DNA from: Isoetes taiwanensis
Lineage: Eukaryota; Streptophyta; Lycopodiopsida; Isoetales; Isoetaceae
Assembly (NCBI GenBank): GCA_021234155.1
Contig: JAJEKV010000073.1
Coordinates: forward strand, 1,896,001-1,960,000
Reading direction: 5' to 3'
DNA: 64,000 bases
The position numbers and the translations under genes were made by a program. The notes below the pieces were generated by a model. That model had not been told where the DNA came from and did no database searches. It was given only the letters and a program-made list of their open reading frames with translations. This document shows positions 59,247-64,000 of the stretch, in pieces; position 1 is the stretch's first letter, and the number at the start of each line of letters is the position of its first letter.

Positions 59247-59774
59247 GTGGTGCCGCAACCAGCTGATGAGCCGGTGACCAGGAAGCGCCCGAGATCTGGA
59301 GTTCCTGTCAACCTTACGGTGCCATGGAATCCAGAACTGGAGGAAATAGGTCCATGGTGCATTTGTGAACAAGATTGTCTATGTCTGGAAAGGGGTTTAT
59401 TGTCATGTATCAATTGCGGAAGAGTACATTGTCTCTTCTGTGATAGAATCCACCATGCACAGTCAACGAAGGATGCAGGATACAGTCTTTGCCTGCTGGA
59501 GGTAATGGGAGTTATGTCTGATAAAAATGATACAGTCAGGAGACATGATAGAGATAGAGTCATGCAATGCTTTAGCGGGCTGCAAATTAATGCAACCATC
59601 CAGAAGTCGACATGTTACCACCACGAACTCTTTGTCGAGGATTTCGGTAAGGTCTGTGTTTTCTGCTACGAGAAAAATCCATCAGACTACATTTGCAGAG
59701 CCTTCATGGCGAGAAACGTAGAGAAAAAGAAGAAGCTAGGAGAATCGTCTACAGGAAAGAAACCAAGGAAATGA
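59247..59774 (+). CDS. PLATZ-like zinc-binding protein, intronless (175 aa)
   Basis: Cysteine/histidine-rich, with the layout of the plant-specific PLATZ transcription-factor domain. A first zinc box lies at 38-70 (WCICEQDCLC, C54-x2-C57-x4-C62-x2-C65, HH 69-70). A middle helix-rich part and CFSGLQINATIQK follow at 108-120, where PLATZ proteins have a Cys and a TxN..K segment. A second box, VCVFCYEKNPSDYIC, lies at 136-150. Basic clusters near both ends (RKRPRS, KKKK, KKPRK) could be nuclear signals. PLATZ proteins bind AT-rich DNA; family genes as I know them carry introns, this one has none. It lies 0.7 kb before a LINE and may be a retrocopy or element-borne. The assignment is by motif pattern only. 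Confidence 0.55.
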   Translation: MVPQPADEPVTRKRPRSGVPVNLTVPWNPELEEIGPWCICEQDCLCLERGLLSCINCGRVHCLFCDRIHHAQSTKDAGYSLCLLEVMGVMSDKNDTVRRHDRDRVMQCFSGLQINATIQKSTCYHHELFVEDFGKVCVFCYEKNPSDYICRAFMARNVEKKKKLGESSTGKKPRK

Positions 59775-59839
59775 ATGGGCTAAGGATGGTTAAAACTGGA
59801 GGAAGCTGAACGGGCTGCTCGAGAGGGGGGAAGAATTTT

Positions 59840-60480
59840 TTTTTATTATCTTTATTTTATTTTATTTTATGTTATTTTATTCTCTGTCTGTTTTTTGTAT
59901 GTTCCAAGATTGTCAGCTCCGTGCTCAAGGCATCACATCTGATTCAGCCCCTAGCTGAATATCTCAGAATATATATTTTGTATGCGCCAAAGTTTTGAAA
60001 TATATAAATGGATAATATATAAAGGCTAATATATATCCTAATAGAGGAAGTTTGCACACTGGAATGGGATTACAAAACACTTTGTTATTTGATCTTCTGA
60101 TAGATGTAGGAAACATAGTCACACGATATAAGGCGTCACGGAAATAGACAGACAAGTGGAAAGTGTCACATTTAGTAAAGCACCCGTAGTTATAGCCACA
60201 TGTCTCCTCTATAACAGGATGATAATATTGTATATAAGTCTCCCCAGCTAATATAAGATACTGATATAGAATATCAAGACTCTAGCCAATGTAGGCCCTC
60301 CTCCTCTCATCCTATTGTTCTAAAACCCACTCTTTTCAACTTGGTTCTTAATTTGGTCTGGGCCATATACCCTTCCTCGTCGCTGTCTTCTTCTCAGCCC
60401 CCTTGTAATCTTTTACAGCTGGTTTCATGTAGTATAGTCAATCCTTTTACCACGTTATAAGGAACACAGGAGGACGGATA
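59840..60480. other. Stretch between the PLATZ-like ORF and LINE repeats
   Basis: It starts with a T-rich run, TTTATTTTATTTTATTTTA (59850-59880). Otherwise I see nothing I can name. Confidence 0.5.
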
Positions 60481-60492
60481 CACCAAAACTGA

Positions 60493-61078
60493 GTAAAAGG
60501 GGGACGGAACAAATTACGGGTCAGAGAGGCTCAGCCTCCGCCGTATACCAGGATAGCGAGGGCTCGACCCACCAACTGGATCCCGAACCACCATAAACTC
60601 TAATGATACAGCAGACATAATCCACATCAGCATAATTGACACATGAACAAGTAGACCACACCAGGATGCGGGGCGGGGGGATTAAATCTCCATACATCGA
60701 GCAAAAGGTGGACGGGGGTAAGATACGGGACAAAGAGGTCTAACCTCCGCCGTACACCAGGATAGAGAGGGCAAGACCCACCAACTGGTACTCCGGACCA
60801 CCATAAGCTTGAAAAACACCACAAAGCAAGACACAAAGGACACGGAATACAGTCCAAGCTAGAAGGGACTAGGATACAATATACAAATGTAAAGACATCA
60901 AGAAAGGCAGGTTGTAATATCCGACAGGCAGAGGGGCCTAACTAACAAGAAAGGGCATAATACAAATGTAATTTGGTCAAAAGGAGACTGGATAAGTTAC
61001 GGACTGAGGGGTCTAACTCCCGCCATAGGCCAGTATAGCGAGAGCACGACTCTCCAACTGGTACCGGGATCACCAAAA
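60493..61078 (+). promoter_or_regulatory. Three diverged 105-bp repeats in the LINE 5' region
   Basis: Units start at 60493, 60703 and 60979. Each reads AAAAGG, GAC.GG, TACGG, GAG, CTAAC or CAGCCTCCGCC, then CCAG.ATAG.GAG, CCAACTGG and ACCA. Spacing is 210 and 276 bp. They precede LINE ORF1 on the same strand, like the tandem promoter monomers known from some mammalian L1 elements. The promoter role is inferred. Confidence 0.6.
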
Positions 61079-61236
61079 TGACTGATTAATGGCAGTAATA
61101 AATAACATCCCGGCAGGCAGCAACTGAATATTGATAGGGTCACCCCCGGCCAATTAAGTGGGATGATAAGACGACAATATCTAAACGATTCATCGAATAA
61201 TACATGGCGGTGGGCAGAATAATCAATAAGTATGGC

Positions 61237-61272
61237 TATTTCAAATTCAAATTCAAATTCAAATTCAAATTC
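61237..61272. repeat. Hexanucleotide run (AAATTC)n
   Basis: About six units of AAATTC between the repeats and LINE ORF1. Confidence 0.9.
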
Positions 61273-61394
61273 AGAATCAACGGTGCTTTCGAATAAGAGA
61301 CCGTTTAGAGCCAGAATATATATAATGTGGATGAGATACAACTACTCCAGCAGAAGAATTCTATTGCAGTGACCCAGACGAGAATCACAGCGGC

Positions 61395-62183
61395 ATGCTG
61401 TATCCAGGAGTGATGGCGGAGAATACCGACCTCAGCCAACAAAGGAAAGCAGATATGGCAAGAGCACCAGTAAGCCAGCAGGATCTCAAAGACTTCCTGG
61501 CCCAAATGAACAAGCAGTTGGAATCGAGAATTCCGAGCATGGATGCACTCAACACATTGGCGGAAACGGACAACCGCAACAAAATAGCCATCTCCAGCAT
61601 GGATATAAGGATAGGAGGGGTCGAGAGGACGAGCGAGGAGATGCAGCGAAGGATGAACGAGATTGAAGCAGAGAAGGCTAGGATGATGCAGAGGTTGGTT
61701 GAGTTAGAAAAAGCAAATGTTGAGTTAGATGCATGGGAATCATTTGATAGAATAAAGCCACATATCATGGAATTTGAGGAGCAGAATAGAATTAAGCATG
61801 ACGTTAGGCTGATAGGGGTAGCAAAGAAACCTAATGAAGACACCTATCGTGTTGCTGCATAAATAGTAGAGACAGTTTTCAAAGAACACCGGAGCATCAT
61901 CGTCAAAGCAGTGCGATCAGGCCAATGGAAGGGTTGGTCGAGGCACATAAACCTGACACTCAGGGACATGATAGCCAAGGAGAGGATACTATGCATGGGA
62001 TCCAGATTAAGGAATGGGATCAAAGTACAGGAGGCACTGACGATCATGCAGCGTCAGGGGCTACACAGAAAACTGGCCAGAGCCAGGGAATTGAACCAAG
62101 CAGGGATACATGCGAGAGTCAAGAATGGCAAAGTGTACTTGCACAAAAGGATCAGAGAGCAGACACTCCTAGGACAAGAATAA
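61395..62183 (+). pseudogene. LINE ORF1 with coiled coil, transposase_22 style; one in-frame stop
   Basis: RNA-binding partner of the LINE enzyme. The start at 61395 gives an N-terminal helical part, then a heptad-rich stretch (about residues 72-115: RTSEEMQRRMNEIEAEKARM, LVELEKANVEL) expected to form a coiled coil. It enters an RRM-like segment beginning VRLIGVAKKPNEDTY. An in-frame TAA at 61860-61862 interrupts it. The same frame continues to 62183 with HINLTLRDMIAKERILCMGS and KVYLHKR, resembling the C-terminal domain of vertebrate-type L1 ORF1. It differs from the DUF4283 type in the other LINE of this window. The resemblance is by pattern, without alignment scores. Confidence 0.6.
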
Positions 62184-62418
62184 GATATGGAGAAACCGGA
62201 GGCCATAAAGTCAATAGGACTGGAGAAGGAGGAGAATATCAACCCTTGGTGGTTATAGCACAAGGGCAAGAAAGAAGGGCCTTGGGGGGAGCACCGACGG
62301 AGATGACCCAAGAAGCGATGCAGCATGGGATAGCAGAAAGAGGCGGAAGCGGGGCCAGCGAAGACCGACTGCCACAAGCCAGAATCATGGGCCCAACCTC
62401 GATCACCAAAACCAGAGG

Positions 62419-63671
62419 GTGACTGAGAAGGATAGGCAGCGAGGCAGAACCCACAGAAACCCCGAAGGAGCAGCCTCGAGGGAAGAGACGCTGACAATAT
62501 GGTACTGGAACTGCACCGGATACCCTTGGGATGACGGAGAGAGGCTTGAAGGAGCTCACAGCCGCAACATAATATGTCTGGTGGAGACATGGAAGCACAA
62601 TATTAAGCGGCTACCAGAGGAAGAGGGTTACCAGCTATTCACATGCTGGAAAGATAAGGATTTTAAGATAGGAAGAGGAAGCGCATGCCTAGCTTGCTAT
62701 GTGAAAGAGAGTGTAGCAAACATCACATGTATTTTACATTCGGATATCAATAAAAATACATGATACTAAGTATCCAATTGCAAAACAAAAAAGATTTAGT
62801 TTTGATTATAGCGTATTACCCGCCCACCAGTGACAAACTAGAATTGCTAGACTTGGGGAAGAATATGATGAAGTGGAAAGAACAGGGACCAATGATTCTA
62901 ATAGGGGATCTAAACGCCAGGACAGGCCAGGAGCAAGCACAAATCACGAGCATAGATGAAGAAAATGGGCAATGGACACATACGACAAGACCACAGGCTT
63001 GGAAAAGAAGCACAGAAGACAAGACAGAGATCAATGCTAAAGGTGAATTGCTGCTTGAGGTATGCACGGCGACAGGGGTCATTATAGCTAATGGGATACA
63101 AAAATAAGAAGGATCCGGAAAATTCACAAGCCAGAATGTACACGGGAGAAACATAGTAGACTATGTGATAATGAATGACCAAGCAGTGGAAAACATCTCA
63201 GACTTCATGCTACTAGAATGGCCGAGTGGGAAGAGGGAAAGTCACAGACCCATTCAGTTAACATTCAAGGGAGGTGAGCAGAGACAGGGTGATGACACAC
63301 AGAAAGAATGTAGCAAGAAAATGAGAATACATTTCCAAGATAAGTATGCGGATACGATCACACGAACTATCATAATAGAAATGGGAAAATGGGAATGGAG
63401 AAAGCATGGGGTAGACGAGAATGGAAACGTGCTAAATGACATAATGGTGAAGTAGCAACAGAGGTCTTTGGAAAACGAAAGAGGCCTAGGAGGAGCAATG
63501 CCTTCAGGGCATCTGTATGGTATGACGAGGAATGCAGGGCACAAAAAAGAATAGTTAAAGCACATGTAGGCAGAGAGACATATCAGACAGAAAGAGCAAC
63601 ATACCTAAGAATGCTGAAGTCAAAGCGAAACAAAAATCTGGTACATCACCAATGGGTAAACACACGTAGCT
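62419..63671 (+). pseudogene. LINE ORF2, endonuclease part only, frame-broken
   Basis: AP-endonuclease domain of the same LINE. In order: TIWYWNCTGYPW and ICLVETWKHN (62490-62600), a frame change near 62757, IIAYYPPTSD, PMILIGDLNARTG (about 62890-62935), an in-frame TAA at 63105, then GRNIVDYVIMND and SHRPIQLTF (about 63145-63265). After another break, SVWYDEECRAQKRIVKAH (about 63510) is the usual linker before reverse transcriptase. The similarity ends near 63672, before any RT block, so the 3' two thirds are missing or displaced. Confidence 0.8.
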
Positions 63672-64000
63672 GGGGGGGCATTTTTAATGTCGGCGACACT
63701 GGGTGCTGATGGGGTGCTTTACTTTTTAGTAAGTGCATTTTTGCTCTGCAAGAACATGCCCATGACGGGTTCTTTTGAGCGGGGGAAAAATTAGGTTCGA
63801 AAGGCTCCAGAAATGGAAGTTTGTCTAGCCATGTCATCAATCCAGATAGGGAGGGATGATCTCCCGCTTTCTAGTAGCATGCAGGTGCTGGAATTCAATT
63901 TTCAAAAAAGAGGAATGCATTTCTTGTTTTTATGGCAGGTTCTCATGTATGAATTTCGGTTATGCCTCAAAATTCTTTGGGCTTCAATGGATCTTGTTGC
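63672..64000. other. Unidentified sequence truncating the LINE
   Basis: It starts with a G-run, GGGGGGGCATTTTTAATGTCG, and contains AAGTGCATTTTTGCTCTGCA. It could be the end of another transposon that inserted into the LINE; the other end is outside the window. Confidence 0.3.

Noticed and set aside
61385-61843. Minus-strand 152-codon hydrophobic frame
   Set aside because: Antisense of the coiled-coil ORF1; its Leu/Ser/Ile richness is explained by the complementary codons.

Overview
The window reads as intergenic, repeat-packed nuclear DNA of a land plant. Plant-type Ty3/gypsy LTR retrotransposons, L1-type LINEs, Helitrons ending in CTAG and a PLATZ-like zinc protein all occur, and I found no clearly intact, conventional host gene. 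I cannot name the species. Most of the sequence is AT-rich; the coding-like blocks of the first 6 kb (about 1-3900 and 4550-5950) look distinctly GC-richer.

Layout. (1) 1-8202: a minus-strand Ty3/gypsy element running off the left edge. Its 5' LTR is about 6529-8202, with an initiator-Met-type primer site at 6513-6527. A degraded gag-protease lies at 1-2049. Between primer site and gag are two extra minus-strand blocks, each with its own TATA box and a pair of 67-bp palindromes upstream. The block at 4549-5875 ends in a recognisable histone H3 fold, broken by frameshifts. (2) 8203-49374: a nest of elements inside an old Tat-type LTR, whose parts are 8203-8712, 13995-14208 and 49158-49374. A Helitron (8713-13994) is inserted in it. 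A second insertion is a minus-strand, apparently non-coding LTR retrotransposon with outer limits 14209-49157, flanked by GATTC direct repeats. That element was itself hit by a full-length L1-type LINE (20226-26175), and by another Helitron (30149-47793) that split its 5' LTR. The second Helitron was in turn hit by a young, complete Ty3/gypsy Tat-like element (31920-43041, target duplication CTCAA). (3) 49375-59246: LTR debris, a GAATA array, an orphan membrane-protein ORF, a LINE fragment, a 103-bp tandem repeat and duplicated modules. (4) 59247-64000: an intronless PLATZ-like ORF, then a 5' LINE segment with tandem promoter-like repeats, a coiled-coil ORF1 of the transposase_22 style and a broken endonuclease. 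It ends near 63672 in unidentified sequence.

The best candidates for something undescribed are the H3-fold gene with its palindrome-bearing promoter cassette upstream of a gypsy gag, and the Tat-like element. In the latter, an intact second RNase H sits between protease and reverse transcriptase while the usual RNase H has lost all four catalytic residues. The two Helitrons share a 5' terminus and 3' hairpin and carry internal duplicate ends.
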